DNA from: JALYXV01 sp963791545
Lineage (GTDB): Bacteria > Actinomycetota > Acidimicrobiia > Acidimicrobiales > Palsa-688
Direction of reading: 5' to 3'
Assembly (NCBI GenBank): GCA_963791545.1
Contig: CAWBSR010000007.1
Coordinates: 1-64,000 of the forward strand
Length of the DNA stretch: 64,000 nucleotides
Shown here: piece by piece, positions 51,082 to 60,432 of the stretch
Layout: the number at the start of each line of letters is the position of its first letter
Position numbering within the stretch: position 1 is the first letter of the stretch
Notes under the pieces: generated by a model
Databases searched by the model: none
Seen by the model: only the letters and a program-made list of their open reading frames with translations
What the model was told of the DNA's origin: nothing
Made by a program: the position numbers and the translations under genes

Positions 51082-52407
51082 ATGAGCGCGGTGGACGAGG
51101 GAAACCTGGAAACGCTGGCGGTCGAGGAGCCGCCGGGTACCACCAGCCTGGAGACCGAGGCGGCGCTGGCCCCAGGAGCCCTGGGGGTGGTCAACCCGGA
51201 GCTGGTGGCCAACACCCTCCCCCAGTACATCAGGGCCTGGTGGGCCCGGGTCAAGGGCGGCGACGCCGGGGTGCTGCCTGTCATCGCGGGACTGCTCATC
51301 ATCTCGGTGATCTTCCAAGGCCTGAACTCCAAGTTCCTGACCGACCGCAACCTGGTCAACCTGTTGGTCCAGGGGGCTCCCTACATACTCCTGGCCATGG
51401 CCGAGGTGTTCGCCTTGCTGCTGGGCGAGATCGACCTGTCGGCCGGATTCGTCGGAGGGATCGGCGGGATCGTCACCGCAGAGTTGGTGACCCACAACCA
51501 CGGCAGCTGGCCGTGGTGGGCCGCCTGCATCGCCGCCCTCCTGGTGTGCGCCGCCATCGGCGCGTTCCAAGGGACGATCATCACCCGACTTGGCCTGCCC
51601 TCCTTCGTGGTCACCCTCGGGGGCCTGTTGGGGTTCCAGGGGGTCATGCTGCTCATCCTGGGCAACGGCGGCACCCTGCCCATCAACAACAAGGTCATCA
51701 ACGACTTTGCCAACGGAAACCTGACCCCAGCCGCGGGATGGGTCGTGATGCTGCTCGTGGTCGGTTCCTTCGGCGCGCTGACCTGGTTCCGCGACGCCCG
51801 CCGCCGCGCCAGTGGCCTGGTGGCCCCGCCCACCAGCCTGACGGCGCTGAAGATTGCCGGAGTGGCGGTGGCGGGGATCGTCGTGGTCCTCATCTGCAAT
51901 GCCAATCGCGGCATCTTGGCGCCCATCCGAGGGGTCCCCTGGGTGGTGCTGATCGTCCTGGCGGTGGTCGCGGCTTGGACGGTGCTGCTGGGCCGGACCA
52001 AGTTCGGGCGCTACATCTACGCCATCGGCGGCAACGCCGAGGCGGCCCGTCGGGCAGGTATCAACCTGGCGCTGATCCGCACCCTGTCGTTCATGCTGGT
52101 GTCGTTCACCGCCGGCATCGCCGGCATCATCTATGCGTCCCGGTTGCGGTCAGTGTCGACCAACCTCGACGGCGGCCAGTTGGTGCTGTACGCGGTCGCG
52201 GCCGCGGTCATCGGCGGCACCAGCCTCTTTGGTGGCCGGGGCAAGGCCATGTTCGCGGTGCTGGGCGGGATCGTTATCGCTGCCATCGACAACGGAATGG
52301 CCTTGCAGGGCTTCAGCGCCGCCTCCAAGTATGTGGTGACCGCCATCGTCCTGCTGGCCGCGGTCACGATCGACGCCGTCGCCCGCCGGGGACGCACCGC
52401 CCGCTAG
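51082..52407 (+). CDS. Sugar ABC transporter permease (XylH/RbsC-like)
   Basis: This 441-residue membrane protein of the BPD_transp_2 family has about ten helices: AGLLIISVIFQGLNSKF, YILLAMAEVFALLLGEIDLS, FVVTLGGLLGFQGVMLLIL, GNAEAARRAGINLALIRTLS (the EAA-like coupling loop), and VLGGIVIAAIDNGMALQGF near the end. The long N-terminal cytosolic extension (about 55 residues) is acidic and absent from typical XylH, so it could be a docking site for the kinase-fused ATPase (speculative). It is the last gene of the transport operon. Confidence 0.92.
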   Translation: MSAVDEGNLETLAVEEPPGTTSLETEAALAPGALGVVNPELVANTLPQYIRAWWARVKGGDAGVLPVIAGLLIISVIFQGLNSKFLTDRNLVNLLVQGAPYILLAMAEVFALLLGEIDLSAGFVGGIGGIVTAELVTHNHGSWPWWAACIAALLVCAAIGAFQGTIITRLGLPSFVVTLGGLLGFQGVMLLILGNGGTLPINNKVINDFANGNLTPAAGWVVMLLVVGSFGALTWFRDARRRASGLVAPPTSLTALKIAGVAVAGIVVVLICNANRGILAPIRGVPWVVLIVLAVVAAWTVLLGRTKFGRYIYAIGGNAEAARRAGINLALIRTLSFMLVSFTAGIAGIIYASRLRSVSTNLDGGQLVLYAVAAAVIGGTSLFGGRGKAMFAVLGGIVIAAIDNGMALQGFSAASKYVVTAIVLLAAVTIDAVARRGRTAR

Positions 52408-52668
52408 CACCGGCTGTAGCGGCCAGCAATATGGCCACGCCTGCCAACAGTCACGCCGCCGCCCTCCAGGGCCTCCGGCAGCAAGCCCTCGCCCACGGCT
52501 GGGCCCTGCCTCCCGTCGCCGCGGTCCCCCGAAGCTAAGACAAAAGCGACCGAAGCCGTTGACAAGACGCGCAATGTTCGTCTTGGCTTCAGGTGGGGTC
52601 TTCTTAGGTACCCCCCTACGGAAACCGTCATCTTCATATTCTCGAAGGAACGACGATTGGGGGACAGC

Positions 52669-55063
52669 ATGCGGGTGCTTGGACGGTTCGGGCGGCTACC
52701 GATGGCCATCACGGCGGCGACATCGCTCCTCGGGCTCCCGGCGGTGGCCACCGCGGGCCACGCCTCCGCCACGGCCACCAGCGCCGCCTTGGTGTGGCGC
52801 CCGGCTGCAACGCGCTGGGCAACGGCGTGACCCACGTGATCGAACTCACCTTCGACAACGTGCACTTCTTCCGGGACAACCCCAACGTCCCGTCGGACCT
52901 GGAGCTGATGCCCCACCTGCTCAACTTCATCGAGCAGAACGGCACCATGCTCTCCAACAATCACACCCCGCTGATCGCCCACACCGCGGTCGACAGCCTG
53001 ACCAACTACACCGGCCTTTACGGAGACCGCATGGGCATGGGGATCAGCAACACCTACCAGGCCTACAACGCCGACGGGACGACCGACAAGGCGGTTTCCT
53101 TCGCCTACTGGACCGACCCGTCGTTCGACATCGCGGCCACCCCGAACCCCGGTCACGACACCAACCCGTCGATGGTGTACGCCGCCACCCCCCCTGCCAC
53201 GTCCCACCCCGCCCCGGCGGCCAACACCGTCGCCCCGGCCCCCTGGGTGCCGTTCACCCGGGCCGGCTGCAACGTCGGCGACGTCTCCACCGCCAACATG
53301 GTCCTGGAGAACACCGCCTCGACATCCCCAAGGTCTTCGGCCCCGGCTCGCCCGAAGCCCAGCAGGTCGCCGCCGACCCTAGTCCCTTCAAGGACGCGGA
53401 GACGGCCGACTACTCGGCGTCGGCGTCCACTGCGCCCAGGGCGACGCCTTCTGCGCCAGCGCCACCGGCACCAAGTTCGGCCAGGGATCTCCGTCGCCGA
53501 CCGCGGTGGCCGACATCCTGCCCAACGAGCCGGGCGGCTACAACAACTTCCAGATGCTGATGGGTCACCGCTACCTGGCGCCGCAGCTGGGCGCCGGCAC
53601 CCCCAACCTGACCCACAACGGATTCCAGGTCACCAACGCGGCCGGCAACCTGGTCGACCTGGCCGGCAAGCAGATCGACGGCGCCTTCCTCACCAACCAC
53701 CCCGGCTTCCCCGGATTCGGCCCCATCAACGCCGCCCAGTCGCTGGCCTACGTCGCCGACCTGCAGGAGAACGGGCGTCGCCGTGACCCAGGGCTACATC
53801 GCCGACATCCACGGCAACAACGACAAAGCATCCCCGCCTGCGCCCACGCCCCCGCCGCCCTCGGCGCCGGGGACCCGTGCTACCTCGCCCAGGCCCAGGC
53901 CTACGACGCCGCCTTCGCCACCTTCTTCCAGCGCCTGGCGGCCGACGGCATCACGCCCGCCAACACCGAGTTCGTGGTCACCGCCGACGAGGGCGACCAC
54001 GTGGCCGGCGCCAACGTGGGCCGGGCCATCCAGCCCACCCCGGCCAACTGCGACGGCGTCACCGTCGTCGTGCACCTACCCGCCGGGCACCTTCGGCGAG
54101 CTGAACACCAACGTGACCGGCCTGCTGGCCACCCAGAAGGGCAACACCACCCCCTTCACCCTGGAGGCGGACTCGGCGCCCAAGTTCTACGTGACCGGCA
54201 GGCCCGGCCCGACGGCGCCGGTGGTGCGCACGCTGGAGCGCGACGTGGCCGCCCTCACCGCCAACAACCCCTACACCGGGCACCAACCAGACCATCGCCA
54301 ACTACATGGCCGATCCCGACCGAGGAGGCCATCCTCCACTTCGTCAACGCCGACCCGGCCCGAACGCCGACGTTCACCATGTTCGCCAAACCGGACTACT
54401 TCCTGTTTGCCGGGGCCCCCAACTGCAACACCGCCTGCGTCGCCATAAACACCGGCTTCGCCTACAACCACGGTGACTACGCGGCCGAGATCAACACCAC
54501 CTGGCTTGGGCCTGGTCGGCCCCGGCGTGGCCCACATCGGCGTCGACGGCCTCGGCCCGAGCCAGGGGCCCAACTCGGCGGGACCCAACAGCGGCCAGGT
54601 CACGGTCCCGGGGAGCGGGACCACCGGCACCTGGGCCGACCACACCGACATCCGGCCCACCCTGCTGTACCTGACCGGCCTGAAGGACGACTACATCGGC
54701 GACGGGCGGGTCATCACCGAGGACCTCACCTCGGTCGCGGCGACCCTCCAGTCGCCGGGGGTCCAGGCGCTCGCCACCGCCTACAAGCAGCTCAACGCCA
54801 GCGTGGGACGGTTCGGGACCAACACCCTGATCGCGGCCACCCACGGGATCGTGAGCAGTGGGCCCGGCGACGCCCGCTATACCGTGATCCGGGTCCAACT
54901 GCAGACGCTCGAAGCCCAGCGCGATGCGGTGGCGACCAACATCAAGAATGCGCTCTCGGCGGCCGAGTTCAACGGGACGCCGATCAGCATCGGCACCGTG
55001 CTGTCGTTGACGGCCCAGGCCAACACCCTCATCGCCCGGGCGCAGGCGCTGGCCGCTTCCTAA
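52669..55063 (+). pseudogene. Secreted alkaline-phosphatase-superfamily-like protein, multiply frameshifted
   Basis: A signal-peptide-bearing start (ATG 52669; MAITAATSLLGLPAVATAGH) continues in alternating frames to 55063. Recognisable blocks are VIELTFDNVHFFRDN, FIEQNGTMLSNNHTPLIAHT, NEPGGYNNFQMLMGHRYLAP, TEFVVTADEGDHVAGANVGR, WADHTDIRPTLLYLTGLKDD and GDGRVITEDLTSVA. These fit a metal-dependent phosphatase/phosphodiesterase-like enzyme. Frame changes are needed near 52790, 53318, 53415, 53775, 53828, 54075, 54283 and 54505. The protein sequence between breaks is well preserved, which points either to a very recent pseudogene or to indel errors in the assembly at GC-rich runs. Confidence 0.7.
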
Positions 55064-55262
55064 GGCGGTTGGGAAAAGGACCCCGCCGGTGGCCGACCAG
55101 CCTCGGGCGGGGATCTCGGCGGTAGTCGCATCCGGGGGGCCGCCGTACCCCGAACGAGCCCGGCACCGGGCCGGTCCCGCCGGGTGCCGGGCCGGCCCGG
55201 CGACTGGTCCCGGCCATGGCGGAGTGCCGGGTGGAGGCATCGCCTGGGGTAGCTTGGCCCAG

Positions 55263-56219
55263 GTGAGGGCTGTCGTCATGACCGGGGCGACCGGTTCCAT
55301 ACCGGCGGTGGGCGAGCGTCCCGACCCCGTTGCCGGCACCGGTGAGGTCCTGGTCCGGGTGCGGGCCGCGGGGGTTAACAACGCCGACTTGATGCAGGCC
55401 CAGGGCTTCTATCCCGCCCCACCCGGCTCTTCTCCCGACATTCTGGGCCTGGAACTGGCGGGCGAAGTCGTGGCCAACGGAGCGGGAGCCACCCGGTTCC
55501 AGCCCGGTGATCGGGTAATGGCGGTGGTCGGCGGCGGCGCCCAGGCCGCCCTGGCGGTAGTCCACGAGCGCCTTTTGATGCCGGTCCCGGCGTCGGTTTC
55601 CTGGCCGCAGGCGGGTGGCTTCCCGGAGGCCTACACCACCGCCCACGACGCCCTGTTCACCCAGGGCCAGCTCGGCCCCGGTGCCCGGGTCTGCATTCAC
55701 GGCGCGGCAGGGGGCGTGGGCAGCGCCGGGGTGCAACTGGCCGCAGCCGTGCACGCCCGGGTGGTGGCCACCGTCCGCAATCCGGCGCACCGCCGCCAGG
55801 TCGAGCAACTGGGCTCCGGGGTCACCGCAATCGAACCCTCCGGATTCGGCGCCGCCGGTCCCTTCGACGTCATCTTGGAACTGATCGGCGCCCCGAACAT
55901 CCCGGCCGACCTGGCCGCCCTGGCGACGGGTGGGCGGATTCTCGTCATCGGCCTCGGGGCGGGAGCCGATGCCCAGGTCGACCTCCGCCGGCTCATGATG
56001 GTGCGGGGCCGGATCCTTGCTTCCACGCTCCGCAGCCGGCCGCTGGAACAAAAGGCCGATGCCGCCCGCCGGGTCGAAGCTCAGGTCCTGCCTCTCTTGG
56101 CGGACGGCCAGATCCGGGTCCCCGTCGCCGCCACCTATCCCCTGGAGGAGGCGCCCGCGGCCTACGCCCACTTCGGCGACGGCGCCAAGCTGGGCAAGAT
56201 CGTGCTGGTGAACGGGTGA
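55263..56219 (+). CDS. Zinc-independent quinone oxidoreductase (MDR superfamily)
   Basis: This protein has about 318 residues from GTG 55263 (TAGCTT at 55250-55255 lies 7 nt upstream). It has the MDR opening RAVVMTGATGSIPAVGERPD, GVNNADLMQAQGFYPAPPGS, the catalytic-domain ILGLELAGEVVANGAG, and the Rossmann motif VCIHGAAGGVGSAGVQLAAA. Family members reduce quinones or enones with NADPH. The frame extends upstream to 55089, but that part is low quality. GTGA overlap with the MBL-Rieske gene suggests redox partnership: NADPH-derived electrons next to an Fe-S domain protein. Confidence 0.87.
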   Translation: MRAVVMTGATGSIPAVGERPDPVAGTGEVLVRVRAAGVNNADLMQAQGFYPAPPGSSPDILGLELAGEVVANGAGATRFQPGDRVMAVVGGGAQAALAVVHERLLMPVPASVSWPQAGGFPEAYTTAHDALFTQGQLGPGARVCIHGAAGGVGSAGVQLAAAVHARVVATVRNPAHRRQVEQLGSGVTAIEPSGFGAAGPFDVILELIGAPNIPADLAALATGGRILVIGLGAGADAQVDLRRLMMVRGRILASTLRSRPLEQKADAARRVEAQVLPLLADGQIRVPVAATYPLEEAPAAYAHFGDGAKLGKIVLVNG

Positions 56220-57787
56220 AAATCACCTTCGTCGGCCACGCCGGGCTGTACATCGAAACCGCGGCCGGCAGCATCTTGTGCGACCCGTGGTTCAACCCCG
56301 CCTATTACGCGTCCTGGTTTCCGTTCCCGAGCAACGAGTACCTCGACGTGGACGCCATCGCGTCCCCCGACTATCTCTACATCTCCCATCTGCACCAGGA
56401 CCATTTCGACCGGAAGTTCCTGGCCGCCCGGGTATCTCGGGCGGCGACGGTGCTCCTCCCCGAGTTCCCGCTCGACGAGCTACGCCGGGAGCTGGCCAGT
56501 CTCGGGTTCTCCCGCTTCGAGCCGCTCCCCAACGGGGCCGCCATCGACCTGGACGGGCTGCGGGTCATGGTCGCGACTGCCGCCGGGCCATCGGACGGTC
56601 CCTTCGGGGACTCGGCGCTCGCCGTCGACGATGGGTCAGCCCGGCTGCTGAACCAGAACGACGCCCGGCCCCGCGATCTTGACGCCATCCGGCGCTTCGG
56701 GCCTTATGACGCCCATTTCCTTCAGTTTTCAGGCGCGATCTGGTACCCGGTGGTGTACGACATGGCGCCGCTTGAGAAGGCGGAAGCCGGGCGCTCGAAG
56801 CGAGTGCGGGGCATGGAAAGGGCGCGGCTGTTCGCCAAGGAGGTAGGCGCCGTTTCCCTCTTCCCCTGTGCCGGCCCACCATGCTTCCTGGACGACAGGC
56901 TGTTCGGGTACAACGACACCGACGGGGACGCGACGAACCCTTTTCCCGACCAAACGGTATTCCTCGACTACCTGGAGCGGCATGGTGACACCAATGCCCA
57001 TCTGGTCGTGCCGGGAACCATCGTGACCCTGGCGGAGGGGGTCTGCGTTGTCGATCAGCCCGCTCCCGAGGGCGAGCTGTTGGCCCCGTTTCGGGACAAG
57101 GGGGCCTACCTCGAGGCCTACCAGGCCCGGCGGCGACCGGCCATCGACGCCGCCCGGTCGTCGTGGCCCGGGCCCGGCGACGTCGACGTGCTCGGGGAGC
57201 TGCAGCGCTGGTGGGGCCCACTGCTGGCCGAGGGCGACCGCCTTAGTGCCAATGTCGGGTCGGCGGTGCTGCTCGAGGTGGGGGACGTCGGGGTGGTGAT
57301 CGACTTCCCCGCCCGGGAGGTGCGGGCCCACGCCGGGGAACACTGCCCCTACCGCTTCCGCGTCGAGCCCGGGGTGGTGGAGGCGTGCATCCGGGATCGG
57401 GAGGCCGACTGGGTCAACGGGCTGTTCTTGTCGCTGCGATTCACCGCGGCGCGTGACGGGGCCTACAACGAGCACATCTACACGTTCTTCAAGTGCCTCT
57501 CCGAGGAGCGGCTCCGCTACGCCCAGTCCTGGGCCGGCGCCACCACGGAGGCCACCTCGACGGTCATTGGGGCCCACCGCCACCGCCCCGACGAGGAGGA
57601 GTGGTGCCGGATCGACGGGTGGCAGGTCCCTCGTCGCTGCCCCCACCTCCAGGGCGACCTCACCCGCTTCGGCACCATCTCCGGCGACGTGCTCACCTGC
57701 AAGCTCCACGGCTGGCAGTTCGACCTACCCTCGGGCCGGTGCCTCACCACCGGTGAGCCCGACGCCATCCAGGCCGATCGGGTGTGA
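56216..57787 (+). CDS. Metallo-beta-lactamase (UlaG-like) protein with C-terminal Rieske domain
   Basis: This 523-residue protein has an N-terminal MBL-fold domain (ITFVGHAGLYIETAAGSILC, YISHLHQDHFD with H58, H60, D62 and H63, and LFPCAGPPCF) and a C-terminal Rieske [2Fe-2S] domain with CPH (C475, H477) and CKLH (C495, H498). A linker of about 150 residues (EHIYTFFKCLSEERL region) recalls CMP-N-acetylneuraminate hydroxylase, in which Rieske and MBL domains also combine but with the Rieske at the N-terminus. The activity may be an oxygenase or hydroxylase. GTG 56216 overlaps the quinone reductase stop, a possible electron donor. Confidence 0.85.
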   Translation: MKITFVGHAGLYIETAAGSILCDPWFNPAYYASWFPFPSNEYLDVDAIASPDYLYISHLHQDHFDRKFLAARVSRAATVLLPEFPLDELRRELASLGFSRFEPLPNGAAIDLDGLRVMVATAAGPSDGPFGDSALAVDDGSARLLNQNDARPRDLDAIRRFGPYDAHFLQFSGAIWYPVVYDMAPLEKAEAGRSKRVRGMERARLFAKEVGAVSLFPCAGPPCFLDDRLFGYNDTDGDATNPFPDQTVFLDYLERHGDTNAHLVVPGTIVTLAEGVCVVDQPAPEGELLAPFRDKGAYLEAYQARRRPAIDAARSSWPGPGDVDVLGELQRWWGPLLAEGDRLSANVGSAVLLEVGDVGVVIDFPAREVRAHAGEHCPYRFRVEPGVVEACIRDREADWVNGLFLSLRFTAARDGAYNEHIYTFFKCLSEERLRYAQSWAGATTEATSTVIGAHRHRPDEEEWCRIDGWQVPRRCPHLQGDLTRFGTISGDVLTCKLHGWQFDLPSGRCLTTGEPDAIQADRV

Positions 57788-57801
57788 CGCTGGCGCTGGG
57801 C

Positions 57802-57815
57802 CCGCCCTGAGGCGG
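57802..57815. terminator. Short hairpin between convergent genes
   Basis: CCGCC-CTGA-GGCGG lies between the MBL-Rieske stop and the convergent DUF1990 stop. The 5-bp stem is GC-only and could serve both strands. Confidence 0.3.
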
Positions 57816-57841
57816 CACACGCCCCCGGTCGGAGCGCGTTC

Positions 57842-58417
57842 TCAGCGGATAGCCGCCTCCATGGCGCCCAGATACCTGCGGATGGTGCGCAGTTGAATGG
57901 CCCGCGCCAACGGGCCGGCCAGGCGGGTCAGCAGTTTGTGGGGACGAGAGAACGCAACCACCGCGAAGCGCAGCCGCCCGTCGGCCCGTATCACCAGGAA
58001 CGCCTCCTCTCCCCGTTCGGGGTGGCCGGGGAGGGTCCCGTAGGCGAAGCCGCGCCGGTCGGGCTCGTCGAGCACATAGGCGACCCGACCCGGCGCCACT
58101 GCCCATCCCGCGCCGGGCAGGGGCAGGGCGAGGACAAAGGCCCCGCCAGCGGTCACCGGCCGCCCCGGATAGACATGGATTCCCGCCCCTCGCTGGGGCA
58201 CCCATTCCATCAGTGCCTTGGCGGCCCGATGGAACCGGTCACCGTCATCGGGACCCAGGTCCGTCTCCTGGCGGTCCTGATGAAAACCGGTGGGCAGGGC
58301 GGGCCGGCCCGAGCCTCCGGCGGTGGCGCCTACTGAGGGATAGGGGAAGGGCAGGTCCTGCTGGTCGTCGAGAATCCGCTGGAGAACCTCGTCGGGGGGC
58401 CGGCGGAGTCGAATCAC
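57842..58417 (-). CDS. DUF1990-family protein
   Basis: This protein has about 191 residues from GTG 58417, with the family opening VIRLRRPPDEVLQRILDDQQ, DLPFPYPSVGATAGG, FVLALPLPGAGWAVAPGRVA-YVLDEPDRRGFAYGTLPGHP and AFLVIRADGRLRFAVVAFSR. DUF1990 proteins resemble SRPBCC folds and are of unknown function. Start 58417 is supported by GATAGT 6 nt upstream and by the family start, rather than the longer frame from 58474. Confidence 0.85.
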   Translation of the reverse strand: MIRLRRPPDEVLQRILDDQQDLPFPYPSVGATAGGSGRPALPTGFHQDRQETDLGPDDGDRFHRAAKALMEWVPQRGAGIHVYPGRPVTAGGAFVLALPLPGAGWAVAPGRVAYVLDEPDRRGFAYGTLPGHPERGEEAFLVIRADGRLRFAVVAFSRPHKLLTRLAGPLARAIQLRTIRRYLGAMEAAIR

Positions 58418-58457
58418 CGGCCCACTATCGCAGCCATGCGGCATTGTGGTCGGTGGT

Positions 58458-59039
58458 ATGGCGCTTTGGTTCACGTCCGATCTTCATTTCGGCCACGGCA
58501 ACATCATCGGCTACTCGAACCGGCCCTTCGCCGACGCCGAGGCCATGAACCGCGCCCTGATGGAGCGCTGGAACGAAACGGTGGCCGTCGACGACGAGGT
58601 TTGGGTTCTCGGTGATTTTGCCCTGGGACGGATCGAGTTCACACTGCCCCTGGCCCGGCAGCTGCACGGCCGCAAGCGCCTGCTGGCGGGAAACCACGAC
58701 CGTTGTTGGTCGGGCCACGGGCCTCGGGCCCAGGCATGGGTTGCCCGCTACGAACAGGTGGGCTTCGAGGTGCATCAGGACCACCTCGAGTTGGAGGTGG
58801 CGGGCACCGAAGTGCTGGCCTGCCATTTTCCCTACTACGGCGATAGCCACGACCGCGACCGATATGTCGAGGCGCGGCCGGTCGACCGGGGCCAGTGGTT
58901 GCTCCACGGCCATGTGCATGAGCGCTGGCGCCAACGGGACCGGATGATCAACGTCGGCGTCGATGCCTGGGACTACCGGCCCGTCAGCGCCGATGAGCTG
59001 GGCCACCTGATCGCAACCGGGCCTCGCTTGATAAGTTAA
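58458..59039 (+). CDS. Calcineurin-like metallophosphoesterase
   Basis: This 193-residue protein has the full set of metal motifs: ALWFTSDLHFGHGN, VWVLGDFALG, LLAGNHDRCW, VLACHFPYYGD and WLLHGHVHERW. It is a compact single-domain phosphoesterase similar to prophage or YfcE-type enzymes. The substrate is unknown. ATG 58458 begins the conserved part. It is divergent from DUF1990. The putative operator of the next gene overlaps its stop codon. Confidence 0.88.
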   Translation: MALWFTSDLHFGHGNIIGYSNRPFADAEAMNRALMERWNETVAVDDEVWVLGDFALGRIEFTLPLARQLHGRKRLLAGNHDRCWSGHGPRAQAWVARYEQVGFEVHQDHLELEVAGTEVLACHFPYYGDSHDRDRYVEARPVDRGQWLLHGHVHERWRQRDRMINVGVDAWDYRPVSADELGHLIATGPRLIS

Positions 59040-59067
59040 TGAACAATCGTTAACTAAGTGGTAGTTT
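59035..59067 (+). promoter_or_regulatory. Palindromic operator and -10 of tetR gene
   Basis: GTTAATGA (59035-59042) and TCGTTAAC (59047-59054) form a 7-of-8 matched inverted repeat around ACAA, followed by TAGTTT (59062-59067), which lies 6 nt before GTG 59074. The dyad covers the -35 position, as expected for TetR autorepression. Confidence 0.6.
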
Positions 59068-59073
59068 GGGTCT

Positions 59074-59673
59074 GTGGTGGGGCGCCCGCGGACGGTGAGC
59101 GACGACGAGATTCTCGACGCCGCCCTCGTGGTGGTGGGCCGGGTGGGCCCCCACGGGCTCACCCTGGCCGCGGTGGGCGCCGAGGCGGGGCTGCGGGCTC
59201 CGACCCTGATGCAGCGCTTCGGGTCCAAGCGAGGTCTGCTGCTGGCCATGTCGGCCCGGAACGCCGAGCGGATCCCCGAACAGTTCGCGGCGGCCCGCCA
59301 GGGGCGGCGTCGCGCGACCGCGTCCCTAGTGGCCGGCCTGGGGTCCTTGGTCGCCGGAATCGACTCATCCGCGGTGATGGGCCATCACCTGGCCTTCTTG
59401 GCCATGGACTTGGCCGATCCCGACCTGCGGCGGTTGGCGGCCGCCCATTCCGTCGCGGTGGTGGGGGAGATCGGGGCGGGGTTGGCGCGGGCGGTGGCAG
59501 ACGGGGAGCTGACGAGGCGACCAGAAGGGCTGGCGCGAGCGGTCTACACCGCCTACAACGGTGCTCTTATTTCCTGGGCGCTGGCCGGGCGGGGGAAGTT
59601 GGGCGACTGGATCGCCACCGACATCGGCGCGGTATTGGCGCCCTACCGGAAAGGAGCCCAGGATCATGCATGA
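59074..59673 (+). CDS. TetR-family transcriptional regulator
   Basis: This 199-residue protein has an HTH at residues 7-50 (SDDEILDAALVVVGRVGPHG, then LTLAAVGAEAGLRAPTLMQR-FGSKRGLLLAM). The C-terminal domain is helical with no specific match. GTG 59074 is presumably leaderless. The stop overlaps the start of the flavin/PPOX gene by 8 bp (59666-59673), so that oxidase is its likely target. Confidence 0.9.
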   Translation: MVGRPRTVSDDEILDAALVVVGRVGPHGLTLAAVGAEAGLRAPTLMQRFGSKRGLLLAMSARNAERIPEQFAAARQGRRRATASLVAGLGSLVAGIDSSAVMGHHLAFLAMDLADPDLRRLAAAHSVAVVGEIGAGLARAVADGELTRRPEGLARAVYTAYNGALISWALAGRGKLGDWIATDIGAVLAPYRKGAQDHA

Positions 59674-60181
59674 AACCCAGGAAGACCTGGTGGCGCTGCA
59701 GAGTTTGTTGGACCGTAGCGCCGCGGCCGGCGGCCGGCACCTGAACCGCATCATCACGCCTGATCGCCGAATGAACGCCGTCCGGTTAGCGCAGCGCCTG
59801 GTCGGGATGCGCCTCCTCGTCCTGGCCACGGTCACCGCCGACGGGCGGCCATTGGCGGGACCGGTGGACGGCATTTTCTATCGGGGTGCGTTCTATTTCG
59901 GCTCGGCCCCGGACTCCGTGCGGTTTCAACATATCCGTCGCCGACCCCAGGTGAGCGCGACGCATCTTCCCGGTGAGGAACTCGCGGTGAGTGTGCACGG
60001 CACCGCGGTTGGCGTTGATGTCCGGGCCCCAGACCAGGCGGGGTTCCGCCAGACCCTGCTCGATATCTATGTGCCCCGCTACGGACCCGAGTGGGAGAAC
60101 TTCCTCGACAGCGGCGTTGTCTACGCCCGGATCGACGCCGCCCGCATCTTCACGTTCCACATGGAGGACGAGGGCGGATGA
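59666..60181 (+). CDS. Pyridoxamine 5'-phosphate oxidase-fold (PPOX) protein
   Basis: This 171-residue protein has a split-barrel FMN/F420-binding outline: RLVGMRLLVLATVTADGRPL, AGPVDGIFYRGAFYFGSAPD-SVRFQHIRRRPQVSATH, ELAVSVHGTAVGVDV. In actinomycetes such small proteins are often F420- or FMN-dependent reductases. The start ATG 59666 has GAAAGGAG 9 nt upstream. It is co-transcribed with the TetR gene. Confidence 0.87.
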   Translation: MHETQEDLVALQSLLDRSAAAGGRHLNRIITPDRRMNAVRLAQRLVGMRLLVLATVTADGRPLAGPVDGIFYRGAFYFGSAPDSVRFQHIRRRPQVSATHLPGEELAVSVHGTAVGVDVRAPDQAGFRQTLLDIYVPRYGPEWENFLDSGVVYARIDAARIFTFHMEDEGG

Positions 60182-60185
60182 ACGA

Positions 60186-60388
60186 GTCGAGCTGCGGCGG
60201 GCGGGCCCCGACGATCTTGGCGCCATGCCCACGTGCCGGAGGACACCGGCGATGTCGCCCTGGCGCCCGATCTGGTGGCGATGCTGCTCTTCGGCGAGGG
60301 TGGAGTGGTGGCCTTGGAAGACAATCCCGATGTGTACCTCGGAGGCCCCGGGCCCTATGGCTACCCTCTTCCCGCCGCTGAAGCTTGA
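60186..60388 (+). pseudogene. Short GNAT-like remnant with frameshift
   Basis: VELRRAGPDDLGA (60186 on) looks like the start of an N-acetyltransferase-type domain. In the next frame AHVPEDTGDVALAPDLVAML and ALEDNPDVYLGGPGPYGYPL run to TGA at 60386-60388. A 1-nt deletion near 60225 would join them. No start codon or full acetyltransferase domain is present. Identity is tentative. Confidence 0.35.
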
Positions 60389-60432
60389 CGTTCTCTACTG
60401 GTAGCGCCCCTGGGGCCCACTAGCGTGGCCCC

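Noticed and set aside
52669..55063. Programmed frameshifting as an explanation of the broken phosphatase-like gene
   Set aside because: About eight shifts at sites without slippery motifs are needed; decay or indel error is far more likely.
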